44,039 nucleotides of DNA from an uncultured Lachnospiraceae bacterium (GTDB lineage: Bacteria; Bacillota; Clostridia; Lachnospirales; Lachnospiraceae), in contig CATKXR010000042.1 of NCBI GenBank assembly GCA_949840805.1, forward strand, positions 1 through 44,039. The letters are read 5' to 3'. The notes below the pieces were generated by a model. It did no database searches and was not told the DNA's origin. It saw nothing but the letters and a program-made list of their open reading frames with translations. Positions 31,949 to 41,910 of this stretch are shown here, in pieces (positions within the stretch are counted from its first letter, which is position 1; the number at the start of each line of letters is the position of its first letter). The translations under genes were made by a program, and so were the position numbers.

Positions 31949-34183
31949 TTATACCCGCATCTTACTTCCTTTTCCGTCCCGTTTCCCCATTTTGAGTCGG
32001 TTTAAATGAATCTCTTTCTTTTTATAAGTGATCATCGGCTGCTCCCCTATAAAATATACTTCCTGAAGATACTCATTCTCTGCCAGCTTGATCCCACGCA
32101 CGCCGCGGGCATTTTTTTTCAGTTCCGGAATTTCTTCTATGGCAAACCGGAGAAAGACATCCTCACTGGTCTGAAGCACAATCTCCGTCTCCTCTCCTAT
32201 GGGATGCACCATAAGCACCTGGTCATCATCCGAAAGCTTTGTAGATGCCACCGTCCTGTTGTTTGTGGCAAACTCCTCTGCAGGCACCAACTTTACCAAA
32301 GCAAGCTTTGTGGCAAAGAACAACTTCTGCCCTGCCATGGCCTCCTGGCAGCTCATCCAGACAATCGTCTCCTTCCCCCCATCGAATTTACTCACATTAT
32401 CAAGAGGTGTCCCCTTATCCCGCAGCTTTCCAAACGGAATATCCGTCAGCTTTACCTGGTGCAGATTGCCCTGATCCGTAAATACACACAGTTTATCTGT
32501 ATTCATGCAAGGGACTATATGTTTATATTCTCCGTCCACAGTCTCTTTATTCCTGTCGTAAATACCCCGGTCCAATACCTTGCAGTACCCGAACCGATCC
32601 ATGACAAATACCACTTCCTGAGCCTGTACCGGAGCCTCCTCATAGACCGCTTCCTTTCCGTCTTCAATCAATGTTCGTCTGGGTTCGGCAAATTCCTTTT
32701 TGATATTTTCCAAATCTTCCAGGATCACCTGGTTCATATTGGCTCGGTCCTTTAAAATTTTCTGATACCGGGCAATTCTCTTTAAACATTCCTTATATTC
32801 CTTCTGCAATGCCAGAATCTCCAGCCCGATCAACTTATACAACCGCATCTCAAGAATGGCAGATGCCTGCTTTTCCGTGAAACGAAGCTGCCTGGCGTCC
32901 TCCTCAAAACCCGGATGGCGGAACTTGATATTGGAAATATCCCCGTTCATCAGGCAGGCCTTGGCATCTTTCAGATTTCTTGCACCCCGCAGGATAGCAA
33001 TAATCAAGTCAATCACATCGCAAGCTTTTATAAGCCCTTCCTGAATCTCCTTCTTCTCCATATCTTTATCCAGCAGGGCCTGATATTTTCTGGTAGCATT
33101 CTCATACTGAAAATCCAGATAATTCTTTAAAATCCCCCGCAGGCTTAAAGTCTCCGGCCTTCCCTTTGCAATAGCCAGCATATTGACTCCAAAGGTATCT
33201 TCCAGCTTGGTTTTTTTATACAGGATATTTTTGATCTTCTCCACATCTGCGTCCCGTTTCAGTTCCAGCACAATGCGGATCCCTTCCTTGCTGGACTGAT
33301 TGGAAATATCCACCACATCTGTCAGCTTCCGGCTCTCCACCAGATCCGCCACATCCATCAAAAACTTATTGATCCCGGCGCCGATCATAGTGTAGGGAAT
33401 CTCGCTGATAATCAGCTTATCCTTATCCGCGCGCCGCCGTCCCAGTTCCACCTCCATCTTTCCCCGCAGCTTGATTTTTCCGACACCGGTCTCATAAATC
33501 TCTGCAAGCCCGCTCTTGTTGGCAATAATCCCTCCTGTGGGAAAATCCGGACCCGGAAGATAGTCCATCATCTCCTGGGTAGACATCTCCGGCTTCTCAA
33601 TATACGCTTTTACCAGATCGATCACTTCTCCCAGATTGTGAGGCGGAATGCTGGTGCTCATGCCTACGGCAATGCCTTCCGAGCCGTTGATCAAAAGATT
33701 CGGCACCCGCACCGGCAGCACCTCCGGCTCTTTCTCCGACTCGTCATAATTGGACACAAAGTTTACGGTCTTGTCCAGATCTTTTAGGTAGACTTCCTCC
33801 GCAAACTTTTTCAGCCTTGCCTCCGTGTAACGCATGGCTGCCGCTCCGTCTCCCTCAATGGAGCCGAAATTTCCATGTCCGTCAACCAGGGCCATTCCTT
33901 TCTTAAAATCCTGAGAAAGTACCACCAGGGTCTCATAGATGGAGCTGTCTCCATGAGGGTGATATTTACCCATGGTATCACCCACAATACGGGCTGATTT
34001 CCGATGAGGCTTGTCATGCCCCAATCGCAGCTCACTCATATCATAAAGCACCCGCCTCTGTACCGGCTTTAACCCGTCCCGTGCATCGGGAATGGCCCGT
34101 GCCGTAATCACGCTCATAGAATAGTTCAGATAGCTGCGCTGCATCTCCTCCGAAAATTCCGTTGTCAATATTTTCTCTGCCAT
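31949..34183 (-). CDS. parC: DNA topoisomerase IV subunit A
   Basis: This 744-residue enzyme cuts and rejoins DNA to separate daughter chromosomes. The catalytic tyrosine is Y119 in AAMRYTEARL. The quinolone-determining segment reads YHPHGDSSIYE, with S80 and E84 as in Gram-positive ParC (not D at that site, as in GyrA). The length is short for GyrA and the C-terminal region has no GyrA box (QRRGGKG), so ParC is favoured. parE lies upstream, separated by the Rpn-type gene. It has its own promoter at 34209-34236. Confidence 0.88.
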   Translation of the reverse strand: MAEKILTTEFSEEMQRSYLNYSMSVITARAIPDARDGLKPVQRRVLYDMSELRLGHDKPHRKSARIVGDTMGKYHPHGDSSIYETLVVLSQDFKKGMALVDGHGNFGSIEGDGAAAMRYTEARLKKFAEEVYLKDLDKTVNFVSNYDESEKEPEVLPVRVPNLLINGSEGIAVGMSTSIPPHNLGEVIDLVKAYIEKPEMSTQEMMDYLPGPDFPTGGIIANKSGLAEIYETGVGKIKLRGKMEVELGRRRADKDKLIISEIPYTMIGAGINKFLMDVADLVESRKLTDVVDISNQSSKEGIRIVLELKRDADVEKIKNILYKKTKLEDTFGVNMLAIAKGRPETLSLRGILKNYLDFQYENATRKYQALLDKDMEKKEIQEGLIKACDVIDLIIAILRGARNLKDAKACLMNGDISNIKFRHPGFEEDARQLRFTEKQASAILEMRLYKLIGLEILALQKEYKECLKRIARYQKILKDRANMNQVILEDLENIKKEFAEPRRTLIEDGKEAVYEEAPVQAQEVVFVMDRFGYCKVLDRGIYDRNKETVDGEYKHIVPCMNTDKLCVFTDQGNLHQVKLTDIPFGKLRDKGTPLDNVSKFDGGKETIVWMSCQEAMAGQKLFFATKLALVKLVPAEEFATNNRTVASTKLSDDDQVLMVHPIGEETEIVLQTSEDVFLRFAIEEIPELKKNARGVRGIKLAENEYLQEVYFIGEQPMITYKKKEIHLNRLKMGKRDGKGSKMRV

Positions 34184-34208
34184 ATATTTTCCATCCTTTA
34201 ACCGCTGT

Positions 34209-34236
34209 TTTATATTTGCGTTAAAATCAGCAACAA
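34209..34236 (-). promoter_or_regulatory. parC promoter
   Basis: Minus strand: -35 TTGTTG (34236-34231), 16-bp spacer, -10 TATAAA (34214-34209), about 25 bases from the ATG. It lies downstream of the 109-bp foldback, so the foldback is outside the parC mRNA. Confidence 0.5.
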
Positions 34237-34259
34237 GTCTCTGCCGATCTGTCCCAATA

Positions 34260-34368
34260 ATACAGGGGATATCACAAAATGCAGCTTACATACAATATAT
34301 GGATGAGACTCCCACGGTTTCAGTGCCATATCTTGTATATAGCGGCTATTTTGCGACACCCCCTGTAT
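34260..34368 (-). repeat. 109-bp imperfect foldback element after the Rpn gene
   Basis: Outer arms begin ATACAGGGG on the left and, read in reverse complement, ATACAGGGGGTGTCG on the right. Inner arms (CATACAATATATGG / CCATATCTTGTATA) continue the stem to a short loop near TCCCACG. The arm differences are A-to-G type, allowing U-G pairs in a minus-strand RNA. It begins right at the Rpn stop codon. It resembles a MITE-like hairpin or an RNA stabiliser; no T-tract follows. Confidence 0.65.
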
Positions 34369-35312
34369 CACTGATGGATCGCCAGATATATTTTTGCCGC
34401 ATCATAGGCCGGTGCAAAAGGTTCTGCCACCAAAATGATCCTCTGGATCTCAGATTCGTCTTCTTCCAGGGCATCTGCGATTGCTGCAGCATCCTGACCT
34501 TTTGCCAGCTTCTTGCATACCTGCTTGATCAGTTTTAACATACTTCCTTCTTCCCGACCTTCTTCCCGACCTTCTTCCCGACCTTCTTCCCGCGCTTCCC
34601 TGCGGTTTTCCTCCAGATCGTCCTGATAACTATATTCCTCCATCAGCATATTGATCACCTCCGAACTCTTCCTTGTCAGATATTCTGCCAGGATATTCTC
34701 TTTGATGCATCGTTTTACTGCAGCCTCCAGGCCGGATTCCGGATCTGACTTCAGACACTCCCTTGCTATTTCCACAAATCCGCTATATTCCCGAAGAATC
34801 TGACATTCTTTAAGAAGCTGATTTCCTCCCCCCATGTTAATGTTGATAACCCGGACACAGAGTTCCAGTTCAGGCTTCCTGCTCATATCCATAAAGGAAT
34901 CCGACAGTTTGAGAATTTTCTCAGACGGAAAAGGTTCTGTCCCATTATAAAACGTCACAAATTCCGGGGTAGGGATTTTGGCGATCCTTCTGCGGTAACG
35001 TTTCCGCTTGTCTACCAGCCGCTCATATTCCCTTGCCACATAAAGCAGCATCCGCAGCGGCATATTGTCATTCACAGTTGCCTGCTGCTCACTTAAAAAC
35101 AAGTGGCGTTTACCGATAACTGCTGCCGCATCATTCTTAAAATTCATGAAAATAACATCTTCCAGCCTACATTTATCTACGTCTTTTGTATCCTTATAAT
35201 CCGTCCCATAAAGTGCATTATACAAACTAAGAAGGTTCTTTTCAGCGTTCACATCCGAATAAAAAAGATCTGTGAATACACTGTCTTTGTATCTCATTGC
35301 CTCATTTGCCAT
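34368..35312 (-). CDS. Rpn / PD-(D/E)XK nuclease family protein
   Basis: This 314-residue protein belongs to the recombination-promoting nuclease or putative transposase group: an N-terminal YKDSVFTDLFYSD, a middle DVIFMNFKNDAAAVI with a likely catalytic region EQQATVNDNMPLRMLLY (Q/E motif), then the characteristic EFVTFYNGTEPFPSE strand and a basic tail. The C-terminal half holds four REEG repeats encoded by a 12-bp tandem repeat, then a helical end. It has its own promoter (35376-35404). It sits between parE and parC, which are usually adjacent, so it looks like an insertion. Confidence 0.8.
   Translation of the reverse strand: MANEAMRYKDSVFTDLFYSDVNAEKNLLSLYNALYGTDYKDTKDVDKCRLEDVIFMNFKNDAAAVIGKRHLFLSEQQATVNDNMPLRMLLYVAREYERLVDKRKRYRRRIAKIPTPEFVTFYNGTEPFPSEKILKLSDSFMDMSRKPELELCVRVININMGGGNQLLKECQILREYSGFVEIARECLKSDPESGLEAAVKRCIKENILAEYLTRKSSEVINMLMEEYSYQDDLEENRREAREEGREEGREEGREEGSMLKLIKQVCKKLAKGQDAAAIADALEEDESEIQRIILVAEPFAPAYDAAKIYLAIHQ
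34546..34593 (+). repeat. 12-bp tandem repeat, four copies, inside the Rpn gene
   Basis: The unit CCTTCTTCCCGA is repeated four times (last copy with a C variant just after it). In frame it encodes four REEG units, so copy-number change would keep the frame and alter linker length. Confidence 0.9.
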
Positions 35313-35375
35313 CTTCTGGTACTATCCTTTCTGCAGAATACGCTCTTATGTCCCATCCTTCTTATGTATGATATT

Positions 35376-35404
35376 ATTATACTATTTCCCCCGAAAATCA
35401 TCAA
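35376..35404 (-). promoter_or_regulatory. Promoter of the Rpn-family gene
   Basis: Minus strand: -35 TTGATG (35404-35399), 17-bp spacer, -10 TATAAT (35381-35376). This is a near-consensus promoter, giving the gene transcription independent of parE. Confidence 0.6.
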
Positions 35405-35456
35405 TATCCTTTTGCCGGTTTCCCTGTGAAGGCACTGCCAGCGAAAGTACTTCCGT

Positions 35457-37376
35457 TCATGCATCAATCTCCGCTTCATCCGCATGGTCGTGAATAAATT
35501 TTCTCCTGGGCGGCACCTCGCTGCCCATCAGCATTTCCGTCACCTCAGAAGCCAGCCGGGCATCCTCGATCTCCACCCGCTTTAACACCCGCCGTTCCGG
35601 ATCCAGGGTCGTCTCCCAAAGCTGCTCCGGGTCCATCTCTCCTAAGCCCTTGTACCGCTGGAGGCGAAAATCTCCTTTATGGCTTTTCCGGTACTTTTCC
35701 AGCTCCTTGTCATCATACAAATACTGTTCCTGGCCCTTTCCCGGAATCACTTTATAAAGAGGCGGCATCGCAATAAACACATGCCCGTTGTAGATCAAAT
35801 CCGGCATAAACCGGTACAAAAAAGTCAAAAGCAGCGTATCAATATGGCTGCCGTCCACATCTGCATCCGTCATCAGAATAATCTTGTGATACCGCAGTTT
35901 CCCCAGATCAAAATCATTTCCGTACCCTTCCGAAAACCCGCATCCAAAAGCATTGATCATAGTCTTGATCTCCGCGTTGGCCAGCACCTTGTCCATGGAC
36001 GCCTTCTCCACGTTCAGGATCTTTCCCCGAATAGGAAGAATGGCCTGATACATCCGGTTCCTTGCCGTCTTGGCCGAACCGCCTGCAGAATCTCCCTCCA
36101 CAATGAAAATCTCACATTTCTCTGCGTCCCGGCTCTCACAGTTAGCCAGTTTTCCATTGCTGTCAAAGGAAAATTTGGACTTGGTGAGCATATTGGTCCT
36201 GGCCTTCTCCTCAGCCTTGCGGATCTTAGCCGACTTTTCCGCGCAGGCAATGATCCCCTTCAGCACCTCCACATTCCGGTCAAAAAAATGCTGCAGAAGA
36301 TCCCCACTGACCGAAAACACCGCCTTCGTGGCATCCGCGCTGGCCAGCTTGGTCTTGGTCTGTCCCTCAAAAATCGGATCCGGATGCTTGACCGCCACAA
36401 TCGCCGTCATCCCGTTGCGGGTATCCGCCCCGGTAAAATTAGGCTCCTTCTCCTTTAAGATCCCCAGCTCTCTGGCATAGGAATTGATCATCTGGGTAAA
36501 CCGGGTCTTAAACCCTACCAGATGGGTCCCCCCTTCCTGGGTGAAAATATTATTGCAGAACCCTAATATATTTTCCTCAAAGGTATCCACAAACTGGAGG
36601 GCAAGCTCCACCTCGATCCCTTCCAGCTTATCCTTCACATAGATAGGGTCATGGATGGCATTCTTTCCGTTGTTGATCTCCTTCACATAGGCGATCAGCC
36701 CCTCCGGCTCGTGGAAAAGAACCGTCTCCTCCTCCCCCGGCCGCCGATTCTCATAGGTAATCGTCAGCCCGGGATTGAGATACGCGGTCTCATGAAGCCG
36801 GCTTTTCAGCCAGTCCGCCTTAAAACGGGTCTTTTCAAAAATCTCCCCGTCCGGCAGAAAATTAATCTCCGTACCCGTCTCTTTTGTCTTTCCGATCACC
36901 GGCAGCAGCCCGTCCGAGAGTTCCACCACCGGCAGCCCTCTCTCATAGCCATCATGATGGATCTTCCCGCCCCGGTAAATCTTTATGTCCATATGCGCCG
37001 AAAGGGCATTGACCACCGAAGATCCTACCCCGTGAAGCCCTCCGCTGGTTTTATAAGCATTATTGTCAAACTTCCCTCCTGCATGAAGGGTAGAAAATAC
37101 GATCCGCGCCGCAGACATCCCTTTTTTATGCATCTCAACCGGAATCCCCCGGCCGCTGTCCTTCACCGTACAGGAACCGTCCGCCTCTAAAATCACCTGA
37201 ATCTGATCACAATATCCTGCCAGGTGCTCATCTACCGCATTGTCCACAATCTCGTAAATCAGGTGGTTCAGCCCCTTGGTCCCCACTCCTCCTATGTACA
37301 TGCCCGGCCGCTTCCGGACTGCCTCCAGACCTTCCAGAACGGTAATGCTGTCTGCATTATACTGTGTCTTCGCCAT
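35457..37376 (-). CDS. parE: DNA topoisomerase IV subunit B
   Basis: This 639-residue ATPase subunit partners with ParC. GHKL ATP-site motifs are present (EIVDNAVDEHLAG, GRGIPVEMH, GGLHGVGSSVVNAL) and the Toprim part has EGDSAGGSAKTARN, PIRGKILNVEKA and DADVDGSHI. It has the shorter loop of ParE-type proteins and lies beside a ParC-like gene, so ParE is favoured over GyrB. The promoter at 37431-37460 overlaps a terminator-like hairpin. Confidence 0.9.
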   Translation of the reverse strand: MAKTQYNADSITVLEGLEAVRKRPGMYIGGVGTKGLNHLIYEIVDNAVDEHLAGYCDQIQVILEADGSCTVKDSGRGIPVEMHKKGMSAARIVFSTLHAGGKFDNNAYKTSGGLHGVGSSVVNALSAHMDIKIYRGGKIHHDGYERGLPVVELSDGLLPVIGKTKETGTEINFLPDGEIFEKTRFKADWLKSRLHETAYLNPGLTITYENRRPGEEETVLFHEPEGLIAYVKEINNGKNAIHDPIYVKDKLEGIEVELALQFVDTFEENILGFCNNIFTQEGGTHLVGFKTRFTQMINSYARELGILKEKEPNFTGADTRNGMTAIVAVKHPDPIFEGQTKTKLASADATKAVFSVSGDLLQHFFDRNVEVLKGIIACAEKSAKIRKAEEKARTNMLTKSKFSFDSNGKLANCESRDAEKCEIFIVEGDSAGGSAKTARNRMYQAILPIRGKILNVEKASMDKVLANAEIKTMINAFGCGFSEGYGNDFDLGKLRYHKIILMTDADVDGSHIDTLLLTFLYRFMPDLIYNGHVFIAMPPLYKVIPGKGQEQYLYDDKELEKYRKSHKGDFRLQRYKGLGEMDPEQLWETTLDPERRVLKRVEIEDARLASEVTEMLMGSEVPPRRKFIHDHADEAEIDA

Positions 37377-37430
37377 TGATACTCCTCTCTATACGGCCTT
37401 CCGGCCACTCTCTTGAAAGCACATGTTCCC

Positions 37431-37497
37431 ATTATACACAAAAACCCCCACAAAAAGCAAGTCATTTATCGAACTTACTTTCGATAGGAGTTTTTGT
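37431..37497 (-). promoter_or_regulatory. ftsH-parE intergenic hairpin and parE promoter
   Basis: Nested inverted repeats (outer ACAAAAAC-CC / GG-GTTTTTGT at 37438-37448 and 37487-37497; inner TATCGA / TCGATA at 37467-37486) end in TTTTTGT on the minus strand, terminating ftsH. The same stretch holds a candidate parE promoter, TTGCTT (37460-37455), 18 bp, TATAAT (37436-37431). Confidence 0.5.
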
Positions 37498-37531
37498 AGC
37501 GTAACAGTTCAGACGGCTCTCTGATTCTCCA

Positions 37532-39367
37532 CTATTCCTTGAAAATATCCATAAACTCTTCCCCGGTTATTGTCTCCTTCTCCAACAGATAAACCGATAT
37601 CTCATTCAGCTTCTTTGCGTTTTCCTTCAGAATCCCCATAGCTTTGTCATACTGCTCCTTCACAATCCGGATTACCTCCTCATCCACCATCCTTGCAGTC
37701 TCCGGGGCACAGACCATGGAAGTATCTCCGCCTAAATACTGATTGTTCACCGTCTCTAAAGCAACCATGCCGAACTGGCCGCTCATGCCATACCGAGTCA
37801 CCATGGCCCGGGCCAGCTTGGTAGCCTGTTCAATGTCATTGGCCGCGCCCGTGGTAATGGAACCAAATATAAACTCCTCCGCCGCGCGGCCGCCGGTGTA
37901 GGTGGCAATCTTATCTAAGGCTTCCTCCCTGCTCATCAGGAAACGCTCCCCCTCTTCCACCTGCATGGTATATCCCAAAGCGCCGGATGTCCGGGGAATG
38001 ATGGTGATCTTATGGACCGGGGCACTGTGGCTCTGGCAGGCCGCCACCAGGGCATGTCCTACCTCGTGGTATGCCACGATCCGCTTCTCCTTCTCCGACA
38101 CCGCCGCGTCCTTGCGCTGGTATCCGGCGATCACCACCTCAACACTTTCCTCCAAATCCCCCTGGGCTACCACGCCGCGCCCCTGGCGGACTGCCCGGAG
38201 GGCCGCCTCATTGACAATATTGGCAAGTTCCGCGCCGCTTGCTCCGGAGGTCGCCCGTCCGATAGCGTCAAAATCCACATTATCTCCCAGCTTCACATTC
38301 TTTCCGTGGACCTTTAAGATTGCCACGCGCCCTTTCAGATCAGGCAGTTCCACCGGCACACGCCTGTCAAACCGGCCGGGACGCAGCAATGCCTTGTCCA
38401 AAGATTCCGGGCGGTTGGTCGCCGCAAGGATCACGACTCCCTTTTTTCCGTCAAAACCGTCCATCTCCGTCAGAAGCTGGTTGAGGGTCTGCTCTCTCTC
38501 ATCGTTGCCGCCTATGCCGCCTCCGTCCCGCTTCTTGCCGATAGTATCAATCTCATCGATAAAGACAATACAGGGAGCTTTTTCATTGGCCTGCTTAAAA
38601 AGATCCCGCACCTTTGCGGCACCCATTCCTACAAACATCTCCACAAACTCCGAACCGGAAATCGAGAAAAACGGCACATGGGCTTCCCCGGCCACCGCCT
38701 TGGCAAGAAGCGTCTTACCTGTCCCGGGAGGTCCCACTAACAGGGCGCCTTTTGGCAAAGTGGCCCCGATATCCGCATATTTTTGAGGATTATGAAGGAA
38801 GTCCACAATCTCCTTCAAAGCTTCCTTTGCCTCTTCCTGCCCTGCCACATCTGCAAACGTTTTGCCGGTCTCCGTCTCCGCATAAATTTTTGCATTGGAC
38901 TTGCCGAAAGTCATGGCATTACCCATGCCCCCCATTTTTTTCATCATAAACCGGCTTAAAATCTGACCTATAATGACAAACATTAAAATCGGCATAATCC
39001 AGGTAGTAAAAATCGTCAGAAGCGGTGACGCCTGGGTAGGGATCTCTTTCGCAAAGACCACTCCTGCCGCCCGGAGTCTCTCCGTCAGCTCGTCATCCGG
39101 CCAGAAACCAGTCTTGTAGGCTCCCAGCTTCCCTTCTTCATTCTTTGCCAGAAAACTGATCTGATTGTCCTGCATGGCGACCTGTTCCACATTCCCCTGC
39201 TCCACCATATTCAGAAACTGGTCATAAGATACCTCTTTCACCGACCGTTCCATGACGGAAGGAAATACCAGGGCATTTAAAAGCATCGTCACAATCAATA
39301 CGATAAAATAGTAATAAATCCAGCTTTTTGGCGATGGTTTCTTAGGTTCTTCATTCTTTATACCCAT
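37532..39367 (-). CDS. ftsH: ATP-dependent zinc metalloprotease FtsH
   Basis: This is a 611-residue membrane AAA+ protease that degrades misfolded and short-lived proteins. It has two membrane helices (about 16-36 and 120-138) around an external domain, Walker A GPPGTGKT (212-219), Walker B IVFIDEID, the arginine-finger region [10 protein letters not shown], and the zinc motif HEVGH (434-438) with a later TGGRAAEE. It lacks the long C-terminal coil of some homologues. A promoter precedes it (TTTAAA at 39428-39423, 17 bp, TATACT at 39405-39400). Confidence 0.95.
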   Translation of the reverse strand: MGIKNEEPKKPSPKSWIYYYFIVLIVTMLLNALVFPSVMERSVKEVSYDQFLNMVEQGNVEQVAMQDNQISFLAKNEEGKLGAYKTGFWPDDELTERLRAAGVVFAKEIPTQASPLLTIFTTWIMPILMFVIIGQILSRFMMKKMGGMGNAMTFGKSNAKIYAETETGKTFADVAGQEEAKEALKEIVDFLHNPQKYADIGATLPKGALLVGPPGTGKTLLAKAVAGEAHVPFFSISGSEFVEMFVGMGAAKVRDLFKQANEKAPCIVFIDEIDTIGKKRDGGGIGGNDEREQTLNQLLTEMDGFDGKKGVVILAATNRPESLDKALLRPGRFDRRVPVELPDLKGRVAILKVHGKNVKLGDNVDFDAIGRATSGASGAELANIVNEAALRAVRQGRGVVAQGDLEESVEVVIAGYQRKDAAVSEKEKRIVAYHEVGHALVAACQSHSAPVHKITIIPRTSGALGYTMQVEEGERFLMSREEALDKIATYTGGRAAEEFIFGSITTGAANDIEQATKLARAMVTRYGMSGQFGMVALETVNNQYLGGDTSMVCAPETARMVDEEVIRIVKEQYDKAMGILKENAKKLNEISVYLLEKETITGEEFMDIFKE

Positions 39368-39512
39368 TCCTTTGTCTCCTTAAAAAATCGTTTCCATTAA
39401 GTATACAACAAAAATGTGTTTTTTTAAACCACACATCATAAAAAGATTCTAAAGTCTTTCTTAAATTGTAATTATTCTGATACTTTACGGATAGGTTTCC
39501 TTAAATAGCCTG

Positions 39513-39554
39513 AAAAAACCGGAATCCTGAAAATCACTGTCTTCAGGATTCCGG
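39513..39554 (-). terminator. Strong intrinsic terminator of the amidohydrolase/transporter operon
   Basis: A perfect 13-bp stem (CCGGAATCCTGAA with TTCAGGATTCCGG) with a 10-base loop, followed by TTTTTT on the minus strand (39518-39513). It ends the AbgB/ABC-transporter transcript ahead of ftsH. Confidence 0.9.
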
Positions 39555-39634
39555 TGCTTCTCCTCGGCCGCTGTTTCAATCCTTTGAACGGCCGCTTTCC
39601 TCTGCCATTTTTCCTTTACATCACATCTGTTATG

Positions 39635-41077
39635 TTAATCCGGCACCACCGGCACCGCGTCCGGCGGGACAGGACACACATATCCGCCTGCTGTCCGTCT
39701 CTCAAATTCCTCCCTGGCTGCCTTTAGAATCTCCGGCTTTGCAAACAAATCCATCGCAGCGGCTGCCAGCACCTTTCCCGCATGGACAGCCGCCTTGTGT
39801 CCGATCTCTGTCCTGTCACAAGACACATTCTGCCAGCTATGGCCAGGACATCCGTTTGGCCAGGATGCCACATGGATCTGGGCAGTGGGAGTCAGCCAGC
39901 TCACGTCCCCCACATCGGTAGAACCTGCATGAAACGCATCTCCCTTATAAAGAGGAGCCAGAAACGCATTCATGGCATGACCGGTTTTCCTGCGCATTTC
40001 CTCTACCTGCGCCTTCATGTCCGAGTCATATCTTGCCCCGATCCCCGGCACATTGTCACTTCCCGGATAAGTCTCTGCCAGGGCATCCGCGTAAGCCAGC
40101 TCTTCCTCCGTATAAGAAGGCACGCCCAGCTCCCGATAATTGTCATACAACACCTGCTCCAGCACAAAATTGCTGACCGTATCTGCCGCCCCGTCAATAA
40201 ACTGCTGTTTGAAGGTGGTATCCGTCATCAGGGCGGCTCCCCGGGCAATCTTATCCACCCGTGCCTGCAGCTCTATGGCCTCTGCCACATGATTGGAACG
40301 TATCATATACAGCACACTGGCCTTAGGCTGCACTACATTGGGACTGCATCCCCCTCCGTCTGTGATGGCATAATGGATCCGGGCCTTATCGCTCATATGC
40401 TCCCGCAAAAACTGCACGCCGATATTCATCAGCTCCACTGCATCCAACGCGCTGCGCCCCCGCTCCGGCGCGCTTGCCGCATGGGAAGCCACTCCCGTAA
40501 ACTTATATTGTATCTGGATGCAGGAATTGGAAGACCCGGTCCTCACCTCGTTTACATCCTCCGGATGCCAGGTCAGCGCCGCATCCAGTTCCTTCCACAA
40601 ACCTTCCCGCGCCATAAAAGACTTGGCCGCGCCGCCTTCCTCGCCGGGGCAGCCATACAAAACCACCGTACCGGGGCAGCCTGTAGCCTCCAGGTATGCC
40701 TTCACCCCCAATGCCGCAGCAAATGCCCCTGCCCCCAGAATATTATGGCCGCATCCATGGCCGGTGCCGCCGGAAACCAGCTCCTCCCGGACCGTGCTTC
40801 CTGCCTTCTGGGACAATCCTGACAGCGCATCGTACTCCGCCAAAAGCCCGATCACCGGCCTTCCGCTGCCAAAACTTGCAGAAAATGCGGTCTCAATCCC
40901 GCAGATTCCTTTTTCAACCTGAAAACCTTCCTCTTCCAGCACTTGACAATAAAGCCGTGCAGATTTTTCCTCCATCAAAGACAGTTCCGCATATTCCCAT
41001 ATCCGGTCTGCCACATTCACGATTTTATCCCGTTTTGCATCGATCTCACGGATCGCCGCCTGTTTCTCACCGGTCAT
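39635..41077 (-). CDS. M20-family amidohydrolase, AbgB-like
   Basis: This 480-residue zinc peptidase-like hydrolase resembles the AbgB subunit of p-aminobenzoyl-glutamate hydrolase and related carboxypeptidases. Metal-site and dimer landmarks are GLLAEYDALSG, GTGHGCGHNILGAGA (H and C ligands), CPGEEGG (catalytic Glu), ALTWHPED and GSTDVGDVSW near the end. It is the last gene of an operon with a polar amino-acid transporter, suggesting the pair imports and splits an acylated amino acid or peptide. The substrate is not fixed by the sequence. Confidence 0.85.
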   Translation of the reverse strand: MTGEKQAAIREIDAKRDKIVNVADRIWEYAELSLMEEKSARLYCQVLEEEGFQVEKGICGIETAFSASFGSGRPVIGLLAEYDALSGLSQKAGSTVREELVSGGTGHGCGHNILGAGAFAAALGVKAYLEATGCPGTVVLYGCPGEEGGAAKSFMAREGLWKELDAALTWHPEDVNEVRTGSSNSCIQIQYKFTGVASHAASAPERGRSALDAVELMNIGVQFLREHMSDKARIHYAITDGGGCSPNVVQPKASVLYMIRSNHVAEAIELQARVDKIARGAALMTDTTFKQQFIDGAADTVSNFVLEQVLYDNYRELGVPSYTEEELAYADALAETYPGSDNVPGIGARYDSDMKAQVEEMRRKTGHAMNAFLAPLYKGDAFHAGSTDVGDVSWLTPTAQIHVASWPNGCPGHSWQNVSCDRTEIGHKAAVHAGKVLAAAAMDLFAKPEILKAAREEFERRTAGGYVCPVPPDAVPVVPD

Positions 41078-41133
41078 TCCCTTTTCCTCTCCCTTTCCTC
41101 ACTGTTTGGTACGCCCATAAGCATAACAGCCTT

Positions 41134-41910
41134 TTACAGCACCTTAGCCAGAAAATCCTTCAGCCGCGGATGATCCGGCTCCTCAAAAATCTTTTTCGGC
41201 GTCCCCTGTTCCAGCAGCATCCCGTCCGCCATAAACAAAACCCGGTTCCCGACCTCTCTGGCAAAACCCATCTCATGCGTCACCACCACCATGGTCATGC
41301 CTTCCCTAGCAAGTCCCTTCATAACATCCAGCACCTCGCCCACCATTTCCGGGTCAAGGGCGGATGTAGGCTCATCAAACAACATCACCTCCGGCTCCAT
41401 GGCAAGAGCCCGGACGATAGCCACACGCTGCTTCTGTCCTCCGGAAAGCTGGATCGGATAGGCTCCTGCCCGGTCCTTAAGCCCTACCCGGTCCAAAAGG
41501 GCAAGGGCTTTTTCCTCAGCTTCCGCTTTCTCCATCCCTTTTACCTTTACAGGCGCCAGGATCATATTTTCCAGGATTGTCATATGGGGAAACAGATTAA
41601 AATGCTGAAACACCATTCCCATCTTCTGACGGAGCCGGTCAATATCCAGTTTCACCGTCTTTCCTGTCTCGTCCGTATATTTTTTCTTTGTAATATCCAC
41701 GCCGTCAAATACGATAGCTCCGCCTGTGGGTTCCTCCAACAGGTTTAAACTCCGCAGAAATGTAGATTTCCCGGAACCGGACGGCCCGATTACCACCATC
41801 ACGTCTCCCCGGTTAATATCCACCGTCACCCCGTCCAGGGCCTTGATGGCCCCCATATGGTAATGCTTCTTCAGATCCGTCACCTGGATCAGGCTATCTC
41901 TTGTCCCCAT
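41134..41910 (-). CDS. Polar amino-acid ABC transporter ATP-binding protein
   Basis: This is a 258-residue ATPase of the GlnQ/ArtP class. Walker [10 protein letters not shown] (42-50), the Q loop, signature LSGGQKQR, Walker [13 protein letters not shown] and the switch histidine in VVTHEMGFA are intact. It includes a 12-residue insertion ([13 protein letters not shown]) near residue 75. Its start overlaps the permease gene by 17 bases, showing translational coupling. Confidence 0.92.
   Translation of the reverse strand: MGTRDSLIQVTDLKKHYHMGAIKALDGVTVDINRGDVMVVIGPSGSGKSTFLRSLNLLEEPTGGAIVFDGVDITKKKYTDETGKTVKLDIDRLRQKMGMVFQHFNLFPHMTILENMILAPVKVKGMEKAEAEEKALALLDRVGLKDRAGAYPIQLSGGQKQRVAIVRALAMEPEVMLFDEPTSALDPEMVGEVLDVMKGLAREGMTMVVVTHEMGFAREVGNRVLFMADGMLLEQGTPKKIFEEPDHPRLKDFLAKVL

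Noticed and set aside
31949..37376. gyrA/gyrB instead of parC/parE
   Set aside because: E84 in the QRDR, short length and no GyrA box favour topoisomerase IV; some uncertainty remains without an alignment.
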